Of a stretch of DNA of 37,603 nt, positions 1 through 9,730 are shown one piece after another; within the stretch, counting starts at the first letter, position 1; every line of letters starts with the position of its first letter. The stretch spans positions 1 through 37,603 of the forward strand of contig CALWOC010000007.1 of NCBI GenBank assembly GCA_944383015.1, read 5' to 3'. The notes below the pieces were generated by a model. That model searched no databases and was not told the origin of the DNA. It saw nothing but the letters and a program-made list of their open reading frames with translations. The DNA comes from an uncultured Clostridia bacterium. GTDB taxonomy: Bacteria; Bacillota; Clostridia; TANB77; CAG-465. Both the position numbers and the translations under genes were made by a program.

Positions 1-2249
1 TATCTCTACTTTTGATGTTCTTATATAGTAGTATACTACTTCTTGTGGCTCTACTGTTAACTCTACTTGGCTAAAGTTTGGTTTTGAACTTAATATATAA
101 TACTTAAAGTCTTTTTCTTCTAGCTCTATTACATCTTTTTCATTTCCACTATATTCTTTTTGGTCTAATAGTTCTCCTGTTATCTTGTCTACATATTTTA
201 CTGTTAATCCTGCTGATATCTTCTTATAATAGAATGTCTTTGTTATATTCTCTCTTCCCATTACTCCTGTTGTCTCTTCTGGGCTTTCTACTAGTACATA
301 TCCTTCTAAGTTTTGAGCTAGAGCTTCATATCTATCTCCTTCTTTATACGTCTTTTCTATATTCTCTATTATTTTTTCATTTGTATTTGCATCTATATGC
401 TCTGTTATTAATTTGGATACTTTCTTATACTTATATATTACTTCTGTTGGATTTGCTTCCATTTGTCCATTTGCTTTTCCTTCTGTTTCTACATACTCAT
501 ATCCTTCTATTTCTTTTTTTACTGTCTCATATTCGTCTCTTTCTAGTCCTGATATTACCTCTTCTTTTTCTATACTTTCTCCTGTTACCATGTCTATATA
601 TTTTACTGTTACTTTTGTATTTTTCTTATAATAATATGTTACTTCTATATTTTCTCTTCCTACTTCTCCACTTGTATTTCCTGTATCTCCTGTTAATGTA
701 TATCCTTCTATCTCTCTTGCACTTGTTGTATATTTTGCTTTCTCATCATACTCTACTGGCATATCTGCTATTAGTATCTCATTTGTATTCTCATCTTTAT
801 GATATACTGTTACTTTTGATTGCTTTACATACTTATATACTACTTCTATTGGTTCTGATTGCATTTTTCCTTCTGCTTGTCCTTCTACTTCTACAAATCT
901 ATACCCTGGTATTTCTTTTTGCTCTGTTGTATATCTATCTCCTTCTAGTCCTGTCTTACTTTCTGTTCCTGATATCTCTGTATTTTCATACATGTCTATA
1001 TACTTTACTGTTATTCCTGTGTTTTTCTTATAATAGTATATTACTTCTATATCTTCTCTTCCTACTTCTCCTGTTATGTTTTGGCTATCTTCTACATATG
1101 TATATCCTTCTATTGTCTTTCTTACTGTTGTATATCTATCTCCCTCACTATATACTCTTTCTTCTCTTTCTACTCCTTCTATTTCTTTTCCTGTATTTTT
1201 ATCTATATACTTTGTTACTACTTTTGACTGTTTTATATAATAATATGTTACTGTAGTTGGTTCTGCCCCCATTTGTCCTGTAACTTCTCCATCTACTCTC
1301 ACATACTTATATCCTTCAAATTCCTTTTGTTCTGTATCGTAATTATCTCCTTGTAATCCTTTTATTACTACATCTTCTTCTACTAATGATTCGTTTGTTT
1401 TTATATCTACATATTTTACTGTTACACTTGATTTTTTTCTATATTCATATGTAACTGTTATTTGATCTACTGTCATTTTTCCTGTCGCATTACTTGGAGT
1501 TACTTCTAATACATATCCATTTATATTTACTGATGATGTTGTATAATCATCATTTTCTAATCCTGATTGTAGTGTACTTGGTGCTATTTCTTGCTTTGTG
1601 ACGGTATCTATATGTCTTGTTAAGACTCCTGCTGATATTTTTTTATATCCATAAACAACTTCTACATCTTCTCTTCCCATTACACCACTAGCATTTGATG
1701 GTATTGTAACTAATTGATAATCTGATATATCTATAGGAGTGGTGTTATATTTATCATTTTCTTTTAATGTTGTTGAAACTGAAGTTGCTATCTCAAGTCC
1801 TGTATTTTCGTCTATATATTTAATATTTAAATTAGATGTATACATATAATAGTAATTTACAACAGTTCCATCATATTCCATTTTACCATTTTTATTTTTA
1901 GGTTCTTCAACAAGCACATATTTTTCAAACTCTTTAGCAGAAGTAGTATAATCCTTCCCATAATATCCATCTTCTGTATATGAATTTAACAATTGATTAC
2001 TATTTTTATCTATATAATTTACTACTAAATTGGTATTTTTTGAATAATATAAATCAATAACGTTCTCACTTTCGTTCTTAGATACAGTAATACTATTTTT
2101 ATCTGCATTATAATATGTATATCCTGAAATATCTACTACTTCATTAGAAGTGTTTATTTGTGTGTTAATTGCTATATTTTTTTCCACCTTTGATGTTTTA
2201 ATACTTTGTCCTGTATATCTATCTATATAATTTACTGTATAATTACTTG
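1..2249 (-). repeat. Tandem MucBP-type repeats, alternating two subtypes
   Basis: About 200-bp units encode 65-70 aa repeats. Two subtypes alternate in the part nearest the window edge: one with an EGYEYVE..G...GQM..EP..V.Y.Y.K pattern and one with GE.GREDIEV.YYYKK, giving a higher-order unit of about 135 aa. The repeats next to the head domain are more diverged. These are coding repeats inside the adhesin, not CRISPR: there are no short identical repeats with unique spacers. Confidence 0.85.
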
Positions 2250-3564
2250 TCACTGGAACTAATTTTGGTGATTCTACAGTAAGTACTTCATTATTAAAAT
2301 CACTAGTTACAGATGCACTCCCAACATTTGTATTAGTAAAGTCTTCAAAATTTTTAATCACATCTGGTTTTAACCTTACATGTATTTTTACAGTAATTTC
2401 TTTTCCAGATGTATAACTAGAATCAGTAATTGTAACTTTTTGTCCGTTTAATTCTACAGGCAAAACATCTCCTTCGTTTGTAGTAGCTTCAACATTAAAA
2501 ATATTATATTCATCAACAACTGTATCTATAACTGTACAATTTGTAATGATTTTTACGCCTGATTCTTCAAAATTTTTACTGTAGCTATATTGAGCTGCAT
2601 ATTTTTTATCTGCAAATGGTACTTCGATAGATGTATCTGCTCCTGTAGTTGCTTGCCATTTATCTAAACTTGCTTGACTTAATAAAGAATTTGCCTCCCC
2701 ATAATTTTTAGGATTTAATACACCAATTAAAATGTTCATCAAATTTTCATCAAAAGTAGATGAACCACAATATCTAATAATCATCTTTGGACTTGTATCT
2801 TGTTGTGATGATTGAGACATCGAAAAATATCTATCATTATATTTTTCAGCCATAAAATTAAAATATTTTTCTGTTGCATAGTCTTTTCCCCAAATATCAG
2901 GTGCAGATGTATTACGAAGATACATAGAATCACAAGAAACATATATAGCTATTGGATCATTTATCATATTTTCCTCACTAATATAGCTATCTCCCTTGCC
3001 TCCAAATAAATATTTTTGAATAGCAACTGGAACACTATTTATATAATGAGGATACTCATGTCCAGCTGATTTTATTTGTTTTACGTAATCTCTTATTTCA
3101 GTTTCTGTAGAATCTGATGTAAATCTTTTTGTAGCAGTAATACCACTTTCATATGATTTATTTATACCTATAAAATCTACATAATCATAATATTTAATTA
3201 ATGTTTCTATATTATCCACCAATATATTCTCTGTTAGTCCATGAGAATAACACATAGTTGCAACATATAAAGCTGTTGTTTTATCTTTTGCAACCTGTGA
3301 AGCTTTTATTGTAATTAAAGCTTCTCCATTTTCTTTATCTACCCACTCTGCACTTTTTAAAATATAACTTCCATCACTATGTGTCTCTTCTTGGTAATTT
3401 TTTTGATATTTATCCTCAACATCTTGACTATTTAATTCAGATGTTTTTTTGTAATCATCTTCAAAACTATATGCAATTACTAAATTTAAGTTTGTAAATA
3501 TCATAACAAACAAAAAAATAGTTAAAGCAGTAAATGTTACTTTTTTTAACCTATTTAATTTCAT
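1..3564 (-). CDS. Giant MucBP-repeat surface adhesin with degenerate vWA-like head (C-terminus beyond window)
   Basis: The reading frame is open from the ATG at 3564 to the left edge (1188 codons, no stop), so the C-terminus and any anchor are missing. A GAGGAG site lies just upstream. Residues 1-31 form a signal peptide (basic MKLNRLKK, then a hydrophobic core). Residues about 60-310 resemble the head of clostridial vWA adhesins: a SAEWVDKENGEA lead-in strand, an ALYVAT strand and later AIYVSCDSM, but the metal-binding DxSxS is absent (ATMCYS instead). Residues about 340-430 look like the fimbrial/isopeptide-type beta domain that usually follows. From about residue 438 on there are eleven complete and one partial repeats of about 65-70 aa of the MucBP type (VKYID...GY..V...G.MG...V.YYYKK). 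Inferred role: secreted, probably wall-bound adhesin for mucin or other host glycans; the ligand cannot be read from sequence. Confidence 0.85.
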   Translation of the reverse strand, partial: MKLNRLKKVTFTALTIFLFVMIFTNLNLVIAYSFEDDYKKTSELNSQDVEDKYQKNYQEETHSDGSYILKSAEWVDKENGEALITIKASQVAKDKTTALYVATMCYSHGLTENILVDNIETLIKYYDYVDFIGINKSYESGITATKRFTSDSTETEIRDYVKQIKSAGHEYPHYINSVPVAIQKYLFGGKGDSYISEENMINDPIAIYVSCDSMYLRNTSAPDIWGKDYATEKYFNFMAEKYNDRYFSMSQSSQQDTSPKMIIRYCGSSTFDENLMNILIGVLNPKNYGEANSLLSQASLDKWQATTGADTSIEVPFADKKYAAQYSYSKNFEESGVKIITNCTVIDTVVDEYNIFNVEATTNEGDVLPVELNGQKVTITDSSYTSGKEITVKIHVRLKPDVIKNFEDFTNTNVGSASVTSDFNNEVLTVESPKLVPVTSNYTVNYIDRYTGQSIKTSKVEKNIAINTQINTSNEVVDISGYTYYNADKNSITVSKNESENVIDLYYSKNTNLVVNYIDKNSNQLLNSYTEDGYYGKDYTTSAKEFEKYVLVEEPKNKNGKMEYDGTVVNYYYMYTSNLNIKYIDENTGLEIATSVSTTLKENDKYNTTPIDISDYQLVTIPSNASGVMGREDVEVVYGYKKISAGVLTRHIDTVTKQEIAPSTLQSGLENDDYTTSSVNINGYVLEVTPSNATGKMTVDQITVTYEYRKKSSVTVKYVDIKTNESLVEEDVVIKGLQGDNYDTEQKEFEGYKYVRVDGEVTGQMGAEPTTVTYYYIKQSKVVTKYIDKNTGKEIEGVEREERVYSEGDRYTTVRKTIEGYTYVEDSQNITGEVGREDIEVIYYYKKNTGITVKYIDMYENTEISGTESKTGLEGDRYTTEQKEIPGYRFVEVEGQAEGKMQSEPIEVVYKYVKQSKVTVYHKDENTNEILIADMPVEYDEKAKYTTSAREIEGYTLTGDTGNTSGEVGRENIEVTYYYKKNTKVTVKYIDMVTGESIEKEEVISGLERDEYETVKKEIEGYEYVETEGKANGQMEANPTEVIYKYKKVSKLITEHIDANTNEKIIENIEKTYKEGDRYEALAQNLEGYVLVESPEETTGVMGRENITKTFYYKKISAGLTVKYVDKITGELLDQKEYSGNEKDVIELEEKDFKYYILSSKPNFSQVELTVEPQEVVYYYIRTSKVEI

Positions 3565-3603
3565 ATATTTCTCCTCTTTTCTTAAATATATCTATCTAAA
3601 ATA

Positions 3604-3632
3604 ATTATACATTATACAAGTTTATTTTTTAA
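3604..3632 (-). promoter_or_regulatory. Probable sigma-A promoter of the MucBP adhesin
   Basis: On the minus strand TTAAAA (3632-3627) is followed after 17 bases by TATAAT (3609-3604). A second TATAAT lies at 3616-3611. The -35 is weak (4 of 6), so which -10 is used is uncertain. Confidence 0.45.
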
Positions 3633-3724
3633 GTATATTTAAAATTAATTACATTTTTACCAACATTTTTTACAAAACAATTACAATAATACTAAAAATA
3701 AAATACGCTACTATTACAATATAA

Positions 3725-3757
3725 TTAACAAAAAAACAGATGCTTATAAGCATCTGT
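3725..3757 (-). terminator. Intrinsic terminator of guaBA
   Basis: Perfect inverted repeat ACAGATGC-TTATAA-GCATCTGT at 3736-3757, immediately after the guaA stop, followed on the minus strand by a run of T (3731-3736). Confidence 0.9.
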
Positions 3758-3759
3758 TT

Positions 3760-5295
3760 TTATTCCCACTCTATTGTTGCAGGAGGTTTAGAAGTAATAT
3801 CATATACAATTCTATTTACATGTTCTACCTCGTTTACAATTCTTTGAGATATAATCTCTAAAATCTCATATGGGATTTTAGCAAATTTAGCTGTCATAAA
3901 GTCATCAGTTACTACTGCTCTTAGTGCAATTAAATAATCATATGTTCTTTCATCTCCCATAACACCAACAGAACGTGTATCTGTAAGAACAGCAAAATAT
4001 TGACTAAGTTCTTTTTCCATATTATTTTTAGCTATCTCTTCTCTAAAAATATAATCAGCATTCTTTAAAATTTCTAATTTTTCATTAGTTATATCTCCAA
4101 TTATTCTAATAGCAAGTCCTGGTCCTGGAAATGGTTGTCTATTTACTAAGTAGTCTGGTAATCCTACTTCTTTTCCGACCTTTCTTACTTCATCTTTGAA
4201 TAAATCTCTTAAAGGTTCTACTATTTCTTTAAAATCTACATAATCTGGAAGTCCACCAACATTATGATGACTTTTAATTACAGAGCTTTTTCCAAGTCCA
4301 CTCTCGATTACGTCTGGATAAATTGTTCCTTGAACTAAATAATCAACTGTACCAATTTTTTTAGCTTCTTCTTCAAAGACTCTAATAAATTCCTCTCCTA
4401 TAATTTTTCTTTTTTGTTCCGGCGACGTTACACCCTTTAGTTTGTTTAAAAATCTATCTTTTGCATTAACCTTTACAAAATTTACATCAAACTTCTTAGT
4501 AAATATGTTTTCAACTTCTTCTACTTCATTTTTTCTAAGTAAACCATGATCTACAAATATACAAGTTAAATTCTTTCCTATAGCCTTAGATAAAAGAACG
4601 GCAGCAACAGATGAATCTACTCCACCAGATAATGCACATAAAGCTCTCTTATCTCCTATTTTTTCTTTTAAAGCTTGAATAGTCTTTTTTGCAAATAAAT
4701 CCATTTTCCATTCAGCTTTACATCCGCAAATTTCTATAACAAAATTTTTAATTATTTTATATCCATTTTCTGTATGATTTACTTCTGGATGAAACTGTAC
4801 TCCATAAAATTTTCTCTTTTCATCTTCCATACCAGCTATTTTACAAGTATTTGTATGTGCTATCTTATCAAACCCCAATGGAAGTTCATCTACATAATCT
4901 GTATGACTCATTAAACATATATTTTCATTATTAAGTCCGGAAAATAACTTAGATTTATTTTCAAGGTTTACTCTCATTTGGCCATATTCTCTTTTATCTG
5001 CTCTTTTTACATCCCCTTTTAAAGTATAAGCCATATACTGCATACCATAACATATCCCAAGTATTGGTATACCAAGCTCAAATACTTTTTCATCACATTT
5101 TGGTGCATTATCTGAATATATACTTGAAGGGCCACCAGTAAAAATTATTCCTCTAGGATTTTTTTCCTTTATTTTCTCTATAGAAATAGTATGTGGTACA
5201 ACTTCACAAAAAACATTTTGTTCACGTACTCTCCTTGCTATAAGTTGATTATATTGTCCACCAAAATCTATTATTAAAATTTCTTCTTTTTCCAT
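3760..5295 (-). CDS. guaA: GMP synthase (glutamine-hydrolysing)
   Basis: Converts XMP to GMP using ATP and glutamine, the last step of GMP synthesis in the cytoplasm. The 511 aa match the usual bacterial length. Residues 1-190 are a class I glutamine amidotransferase with nucleophile C82 in GICYGMQ and H169/E171 in QFHPEV. Residues about 200-390 are the ATP pyrophosphatase domain with SGGVDSS at 223-229. The C-terminal dimerisation domain ends in the conserved [10 protein letters not shown]. The ATG has an AGGAG site six bases upstream. The gene starts nine bases after guaB ends, so the two form an operon. Nothing unusual seen. Confidence 0.98.
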   Translation of the reverse strand: MEKEEILIIDFGGQYNQLIARRVREQNVFCEVVPHTISIEKIKEKNPRGIIFTGGPSSIYSDNAPKCDEKVFELGIPILGICYGMQYMAYTLKGDVKRADKREYGQMRVNLENKSKLFSGLNNENICLMSHTDYVDELPLGFDKIAHTNTCKIAGMEDEKRKFYGVQFHPEVNHTENGYKIIKNFVIEICGCKAEWKMDLFAKKTIQALKEKIGDKRALCALSGGVDSSVAAVLLSKAIGKNLTCIFVDHGLLRKNEVEEVENIFTKKFDVNFVKVNAKDRFLNKLKGVTSPEQKRKIIGEEFIRVFEEEAKKIGTVDYLVQGTIYPDVIESGLGKSSVIKSHHNVGGLPDYVDFKEIVEPLRDLFKDEVRKVGKEVGLPDYLVNRQPFPGPGLAIRIIGDITNEKLEILKNADYIFREEIAKNNMEKELSQYFAVLTDTRSVGVMGDERTYDYLIALRAVVTDDFMTAKFAKIPYEILEIISQRIVNEVEHVNRIVYDITSKPPATIEWE

Positions 5296-5304
5296 TTTTT
5301 ACTC

Positions 5305-6801
5305 CTATTCTATATCCTTTGTTATTACATCATGTGCTCCGCCTTCACGAATACTGACTGCTGATACTATAGTAAGTCTAGCGTTCTTATGCAATTCTTC
5401 AATTGTAATTGACCCACAATTACACATTGTAGACTTTATTTTTTCAATAGTTATACTTAAATTATCTTTAAGTTTTCCTGCATAAGGAATATATGAGTCA
5501 ACTCCTTCTTCGAAGGCAAGTTTAGTCTTGTTTCCGCCCATATCATATCTTTGCCAATTTCTAGCTCTATTTGAGCCTTCACCCCAATATTCTTTGTAAA
5601 AACTACCATTTTTCTTAACAACTCTTGTTGGACTTTCATCAAATCTTGCAAAATATCTACCCATCATAACAAAATCTGCTCCAAGAGCAAGTGCAAGTGT
5701 TATATGATAATCATGTACTATTCCTCCATCTGAACAAACTGGTATATATACTCCTGTTTCCTCATAGTATTTATCTCTTTCAGCTACAACATCTATTAAC
5801 GCACTAGCTTGACCTCTACCAATTCCTTTTGTTTCACGCGTAATACAAATAGATCCTCCGCCTACACCAACTTTAACAAAATCCGCACCAGCTTCAGCTA
5901 AATATCTAAATCCTTGTGCATCAACTACATTACCTGCTCCAATTTTTACATTTTCTCCATATTTTTGTCTAACAAAATCAATTGTCTTCTTTTGCCATAC
6001 AGAATATCCATCAGATGAATCTATACATAAAATATCTACACCTGCATTAACTAAAGCTGGTATTCTTTTTTCATAATCTCGCGTATTTATTCCTGCTCCA
6101 ACTATATATCTTTTTTCTTCATCTAATAAAGAATTGGAATTATTTTTTCTATCTTCATAATCTTTTCTAAATACAAGAAATTTCAAGTTGCCATTTTTAT
6201 CTAATATTGGTAAACAGCTTATTTTTTCATCCCATATTTTATCATTTGCTTCTTTAAGTGTTATTCCCTCCTGTGCATATACTAAATTTTCTTTTTTATT
6301 CATAAATTTTTCTATTTTTTCATTTAAATTATCTCTAGAAAGTCTATAATCCTTATCTGTTACAAGCCCTAAAAACTTTCCATTTGAAGTTCCATCTTCT
6401 GTTATCATTACTGTAGAATGTCCTGTTTTTTCAACTAGCTCAACTACATCTCTTAATGTTGCATCTGGTGTAACATTTGAATCACTTATTACAAATCCTG
6501 CTTTACTCTTTTTTACATTCTCTACCATTTTTGCTTGTGATTCAATAGATTGAGAGCCAAAGATAAACGCAATTCCTCCTTCCCTTGCAAGTGCAATTCC
6601 CATTTCTTCTCCAGAAACAGATTGCATGATTGCGGAAACCATAGGAATGTTAGCACATATCTTTGGCTCTTCATCTTTCTTAAATTTTACTATTGGTGTT
6701 TTTAATGATACATTTTCAGGAACACATTTTTCTGTTGTTAAATTTGGTAGCAACAAAAATTCGCTAAAAGTTCTTGAAATGTCTGTTAATATTTTACTCA
6801 T
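5305..6801 (-). CDS. guaB: Inosine-5'-monophosphate dehydrogenase
   Basis: NAD-dependent oxidation of IMP to XMP, the committed step to guanine nucleotides. The 498 aa hold a TIM barrel with an inserted pair of CBS domains at about residues 100-215 and the catalytic cysteine C319 in [10 protein letters not shown]. The canonical loop is GPGSICTTR, so the loop is a slight variant. Other marks are the [20 protein letters not shown] strand and DGGI (phosphate site). The ATG is preceded by GGAGGA and a short leader from the promoter at 6834-6862. No purine riboswitch-like structure fits in the leader, which is only about 26 nt. Co-transcribed with guaA. Confidence 0.97.
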   Translation of the reverse strand: MSKILTDISRTFSEFLLLPNLTTEKCVPENVSLKTPIVKFKKDEEPKICANIPMVSAIMQSVSGEEMGIALAREGGIAFIFGSQSIESQAKMVENVKKSKAGFVISDSNVTPDATLRDVVELVEKTGHSTVMITEDGTSNGKFLGLVTDKDYRLSRDNLNEKIEKFMNKKENLVYAQEGITLKEANDKIWDEKISCLPILDKNGNLKFLVFRKDYEDRKNNSNSLLDEEKRYIVGAGINTRDYEKRIPALVNAGVDILCIDSSDGYSVWQKKTIDFVRQKYGENVKIGAGNVVDAQGFRYLAEAGADFVKVGVGGGSICITRETKGIGRGQASALIDVVAERDKYYEETGVYIPVCSDGGIVHDYHITLALALGADFVMMGRYFARFDESPTRVVKKNGSFYKEYWGEGSNRARNWQRYDMGGNKTKLAFEEGVDSYIPYAGKLKDNLSITIEKIKSTMCNCGSITIEELHKNARLTIVSAVSIREGGAHDVITKDIE

Positions 6802-6833
6802 TTCTATCCTCCTTTTATAAATATGTAGTTGTA

Positions 6834-6862
6834 ATTATATATTGTTTTTAAGTTTTTGGCAA
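6834..6862 (-). promoter_or_regulatory. Sigma-A promoter of guaBA
   Basis: Minus strand TTGCCA (6862-6857), 17-base spacer, TATAAT (6839-6834). The predicted start of transcription is near 6827, leaving a leader of about 26 nt before guaB. Confidence 0.85.
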
Positions 6863-6900
6863 GACTTTTTTAATAAAAAACGCAAACAATTTGCTTTTTT

Positions 6901-6930
6901 GTCAAAAATAAGTCACTACTAAAGTGACTT
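6901..6930 (-). terminator. Terminator after the patatin gene (end of the ftsY-patatin run)
   Basis: Inverted repeat AAGTCAC...GTGACTT at 6910-6930, six bases past the patatin stop, followed on the minus strand by ATTTTTG. A second weaker hairpin (GCAAA-TTG-TTTGC, about 6881-6895) with a T-run lies just downstream and may back it up. Confidence 0.75.
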
Positions 6931-6936
6931 ATAATT

Positions 6937-7812
6937 TTATTTTATATTTTCTTTTATATATTTTTTTGTCATTTTATAACCTAAATTAGCCATATAATCT
7001 ATTTTTGACATATCTAATAGAGATACATTACTACTTTCAATATCTATTTTATAATCTGCATTATTTATCTCATCACTATTTATTCCATGTGACATTATAT
7101 CTAATGCTTTTACACTTGTTTCTACAATGTTTTGAGGTATTCTATTATTATCTACTTTTTCAAAATATATAACCATCAATTTATCTAAACAACTACTTAA
7201 TTTTTTAACAATACTAACAGGACTATTTACTTTAAGTCCTCCATCAACAAGAAGATGTCTTCCCATTCTTTTTGGCTCAAAAACTCCTGGAAAAGCAGTA
7301 CTTGCCCTAATTATATTGCATAGTTTACCACCTAATATGTATTCTGGATTATCTTCATAATATGTTGTATTCTCTCTATTTGGCACATCTATTCTTTTAG
7401 ATAAATAATATACTACCTCTCCATCAACTATATCTACAGCAGGTATAGCAATAGGTATTAAACAATCTGTAATATCTATAATTCCCTTTTTAGATGTAAA
7501 ATAATTTACTATGTATTCAATATTTTTTCCTTTAGCTAATGACTTTAAACTAATCTTACCTGTAAATATAGTTCCAAGCATTTTAAAAGGTATCATGTGG
7601 TTATAATCTGTAATACAATTACAATACTTTTTAAAAATATAATATATTTCTCTAGGTGTATATCCACAAGAATATAATGCTGCAACTATACTTCCACTAC
7701 TAGTTCCAGAAATTGCTGATATTTTTATATTTTCTTCTTCTAAAGCCATTAGTGCTCCTATATGAGCAGCTCCTTTAACCCCTCCACCGCTTAATGTAAG
7801 TCCTATTTGCAA
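6937..7812 (-). CDS. Patatin-like phospholipase (RssA/YlbK-type)
   Basis: Serine acyl hydrolase of the patatin family with a Ser-Asp dyad; probably a lipid esterase or phospholipase A of unknown natural substrate. Seen: oxyanion-hole glycines in LSGGGVKGAAHIG (residues 7-19), nucleophile S38 in GTSSG (36-40), and D190 in VDGGLKVNSPV. The 291 aa are typical of small bacterial patatins, with no signal peptide or membrane segment. The start codon is a TTG, supported by AGGAGG nine bases upstream and by the first beta strand beginning directly after it. Last gene of the ftsY run, 43 bases after ruvC. Confidence 0.92.
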   Translation of the reverse strand: MQIGLTLSGGGVKGAAHIGALMALEEENIKISAISGTSSGSIVAALYSCGYTPREIYYIFKKYCNCITDYNHMIPFKMLGTIFTGKISLKSLAKGKNIEYIVNYFTSKKGIIDITDCLIPIAIPAVDIVDGEVVYYLSKRIDVPNRENTTYYEDNPEYILGGKLCNIIRASTAFPGVFEPKRMGRHLLVDGGLKVNSPVSIVKKLSSCLDKLMVIYFEKVDNNRIPQNIVETSVKALDIMSHGINSDEINNADYKIDIESSNVSLLDMSKIDYMANLGYKMTKKYIKENIK

Positions 7813-7854
7813 AAAAATACACCTCCTATTTCTAGTTAGTGTATTTTATGCAAA

Positions 7855-8532
7855 TTAGTTTATTTTTGTTATTCTTTTAGTATTCTCTTTTTCGAGTGCT
7901 TTTTTTATCATCTCATTTCTTCTTTTTTGATTTTCTTTATCCTCTTTTGCTGCTTGCTCATATACTTCTTGAAGCTTAGTCATATGTCCTTTTTTGCTTT
8001 TATCTGTACCGGTAAATTCTGTATATCTATTATACTGTACATGACATATTGCTAAAGCTAAGGCATCCGCTGTATCATCAAGTTTTGGCATATTCTCCAT
8101 TTTTAGATACTTTTTTAGCATTTCCATAACTTGATGTTTACTTGCTCTTCCATATCCAGCAATTGCCTGTTTTGCTTGTATAGGAGTATACTCATATATA
8201 TCTATATCATGCTTAGTAAGTGTATTTAATATAACACCTCTTGCTTGAGCAACTTTAATAGCTGTAGTAGTATTAGTATTAAAATATAGATCTTCAATAG
8301 AGGCTGCATCAATATCTTGATATCTTGCAATAATTGTCTCTAAATCCTGTTCGATTTTATTAAGTCTTTTAGGAAAATAACTATTTTCGGGTGTAGTAAT
8401 ACATCCATATTCCACTATTTTATATTGATTATTACTAAAATTTATTATTCCATAACCTATTCTTCCAAATCCTGGGTCAATACCAAGTATTACCATAATA
8501 CGTTTATGATATATACAAAAAATATATATCAT
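7855..8532 (-). CDS. ruvC: Crossover junction endodeoxyribonuclease RuvC
   Basis: Resolves Holliday junctions made during recombination together with RuvAB. Catalytic acidic residues are visible: D19 in GIDPGFGRIGYG, E80 in SIEDLYF, and D153/D156 in KLDDTADALALAICH. At 225 aa it is longer than the usual 160-190: there is a charged C-terminal tail of about 50 residues (KEDKENQKRR...KRITKIN) and a possible 12-residue N-terminal extension. The ATG at 8532 has AAGGAG three bases upstream, a short spacing. The family-conserved start would be the ATG at 8496, which has no visible ribosome site. ruvA and ruvB are not adjacent. Confidence 0.95.
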   Translation of the reverse strand: MIYIFCIYHKRIMVILGIDPGFGRIGYGIINFSNNQYKIVEYGCITTPENSYFPKRLNKIEQDLETIIARYQDIDAASIEDLYFNTNTTTAIKVAQARGVILNTLTKHDIDIYEYTPIQAKQAIAGYGRASKHQVMEMLKKYLKMENMPKLDDTADALALAICHVQYNRYTEFTGTDKSKKGHMTKLQEVYEQAAKEDKENQKRRNEMIKKALEKENTKRITKIN

Positions 8533-8573
8533 ACACTCCTTTCTTTTATAAGAATATATTTTCTAAACTTTTA

Positions 8574-9122
8574 TCAACCAGCCCATGATAAAATAAACCT
8601 AATCATAGATACAGCACCAAAAATAATAAATCCCAAACAAATATTAATTATCATTTTATATATATAATACTTTTTTATAATACCTTTTTCATTCTCATTT
8701 AAATTTTTATTACTAGATAACTTTCTAATCAATATTATATTTTCAACTACTCTAGTAGGTACATATATTAATATAAAGAATTGAACTGCTGTAATTAGCC
8801 TTTTGTATATATAACTATTATCATTAATATATGGTACCATAAGTACATCATTAACTAATATATCATTTTCATTTAAACTACTAGTATATCTAGAATAATA
8901 TTCATTTATTGTAATATAGGCAACTATAAGTAATAAAAATACTAAAAATATTATCAATAATATTTTAACGTATTTATTTATACGTTTTACAAAATCTAAT
9001 TTTTTTGCTTTTTCAATTATATCTTTATTTTCTTTTTTTAATAAGACATGATTAACAATTGTTATAATAATTACAACAACTGATACTATAGGACAAACAA
9101 ATAACAATAATATTAAATCCAT
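8574..9122 (-). CDS. Small integral membrane protein, function unknown
   Basis: 182 aa with four predicted hydrophobic segments: about 3-26, 52-72, 108-125 and 153-175. A basic cytoplasmic stretch (KKENKDIIEKAKKLDFVKR) follows the first segment. I recognise no family. Its C-terminal half (VVENIILIRKLSSNKNL, then a last segment ending in IRFILSWAG) resembles the matching part of the neighbour at 9162-9629 (NIVTNILMLNNL, ending in TRFIMLAFMRIG), so the two are probably diverged paralogues. It lies between that gene and ruvC in the ftsY run, so it is probably co-transcribed. Confidence 0.75.
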   Translation of the reverse strand: MDLILLLFVCPIVSVVVIIITIVNHVLLKKENKDIIEKAKKLDFVKRINKYVKILLIIFLVFLLLIVAYITINEYYSRYTSSLNENDILVNDVLMVPYINDNSYIYKRLITAVQFFILIYVPTRVVENIILIRKLSSNKNLNENEKGIIKKYYIYKMIINICLGFIIFGAVSMIRFILSWAG

Positions 9123-9161
9123 ATTCTCTCCCCCTTATATAAAAACACATATAACTTATTT

Positions 9162-9629
9162 TTAACCTATTCTCATAAATGCAAGCATTATAAATCTAGT
9201 TAATATAAAAATTACTATAAACAGTATAATTAAATATGCTACATTTCCTTTATTATGTTCTTTTACATTTTTTTCTTGCTTTTCATCTAAATTATTAAGC
9301 ATTAATATGTTTGTAACAATATTTTTTATAATAATAATACCAATTGTTAAAAGTAAAGTAATTGATGCTGTAGAATATAACGGCGTATCACTGCCCATTG
9401 TAGGTAAACTTGTTACAAGATTACCATTTTCATCAACTTGTATTGCCAATACGGAATTTAATGTAAAGTTTCTTATATTATTTGTCTCTTCATATGCATC
9501 AACAATAGCTTCAATTAAAAATACAAGTGATATAAACATGACTATAAAAATAATGAAATTAAATACAATTGATACTTTTTTTACCTTATTTTTGGATTTA
9601 TCCATTATCTCTTTTTTATCTTGAGACAT
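9162..9629 (-). CDS. Small integral membrane protein, function unknown (paralogue of its neighbour)
   Basis: 155 aa from the ATG at 9629, with three hydrophobic segments (about 20-43, 87-112 and 131-152) and an external loop holding a DENGNLVTSLPTMGSDTPLYS stretch. No recognised family. The start is uncertain. The ATG at 9629 has no ribosome binding site, whereas the in-frame ATG at 9605 overlaps the stop of the upstream 36-aa gene as TAATG, a classic coupling arrangement, and has AGAG upstream; that start would give 147 aa. The order 36-aa, 155-aa, 182-aa suggests a small membrane cassette. Confidence 0.7.
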   Translation of the reverse strand: MSQDKKEIMDKSKNKVKKVSIVFNFIIFIVMFISLVFLIEAIVDAYEETNNIRNFTLNSVLAIQVDENGNLVTSLPTMGSDTPLYSTASITLLLTIGIIIIKNIVTNILMLNNLDEKQEKNVKEHNKGNVAYLIILFIVIFILTRFIMLAFMRIG

Positions 9630-9715
9630 ATTATTATATTTTTTAAATATCCAAAAATTATCACAGTAAATAAAGCTATAACATAAGGAATTAAATAATA
9701 TATTATTTTAACCAT
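9605..9715 (-). CDS. 36-aa single-span membrane peptide
   Basis: ATG at 9715, fifteen bases after the stop of the debranching-like gene, preceded by GGGAAG at six bases. It encodes 36 aa: MVKIIYYLIPYVIALF at the start, one hydrophobic segment over residues 4-23, and a basic tail KIKKR. Its stop (9607-9605) overlaps an ATG of the next gene as TAATG. The hydrophobic span with a positively charged end and the coupled spacing argue that it is real; its size and the weak ribosome site argue for caution. Confidence 0.5.
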   Translation of the reverse strand: MVKIIYYLIPYVIALFTVIIFGYLKNIIICLKIKKR

Positions 9716-9730
9716 AATTTTCTTCCCATA

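Noticed and set aside
234..1256. Long leucine/tyrosine-rich plus-strand open frame opposite the first adhesin
   Set aside because: Shadow of the minus-strand repeat coding sequence; extreme low-complexity composition, no ribosome site, and repeats in step with the real gene.
1..2249. CRISPR array
   Set aside because: Repeats are long, diverged, in frame and coding, with no constant short repeat or spacers.
5457..5651. 64-aa minus-strand frame within guaB
   Set aside because: Shadow in another frame of a well-conserved gene.
6802..6862. Purine (guanine) riboswitch before guaB
   Set aside because: The leader is only about 26 nt from a clear promoter, too short for the aptamer.
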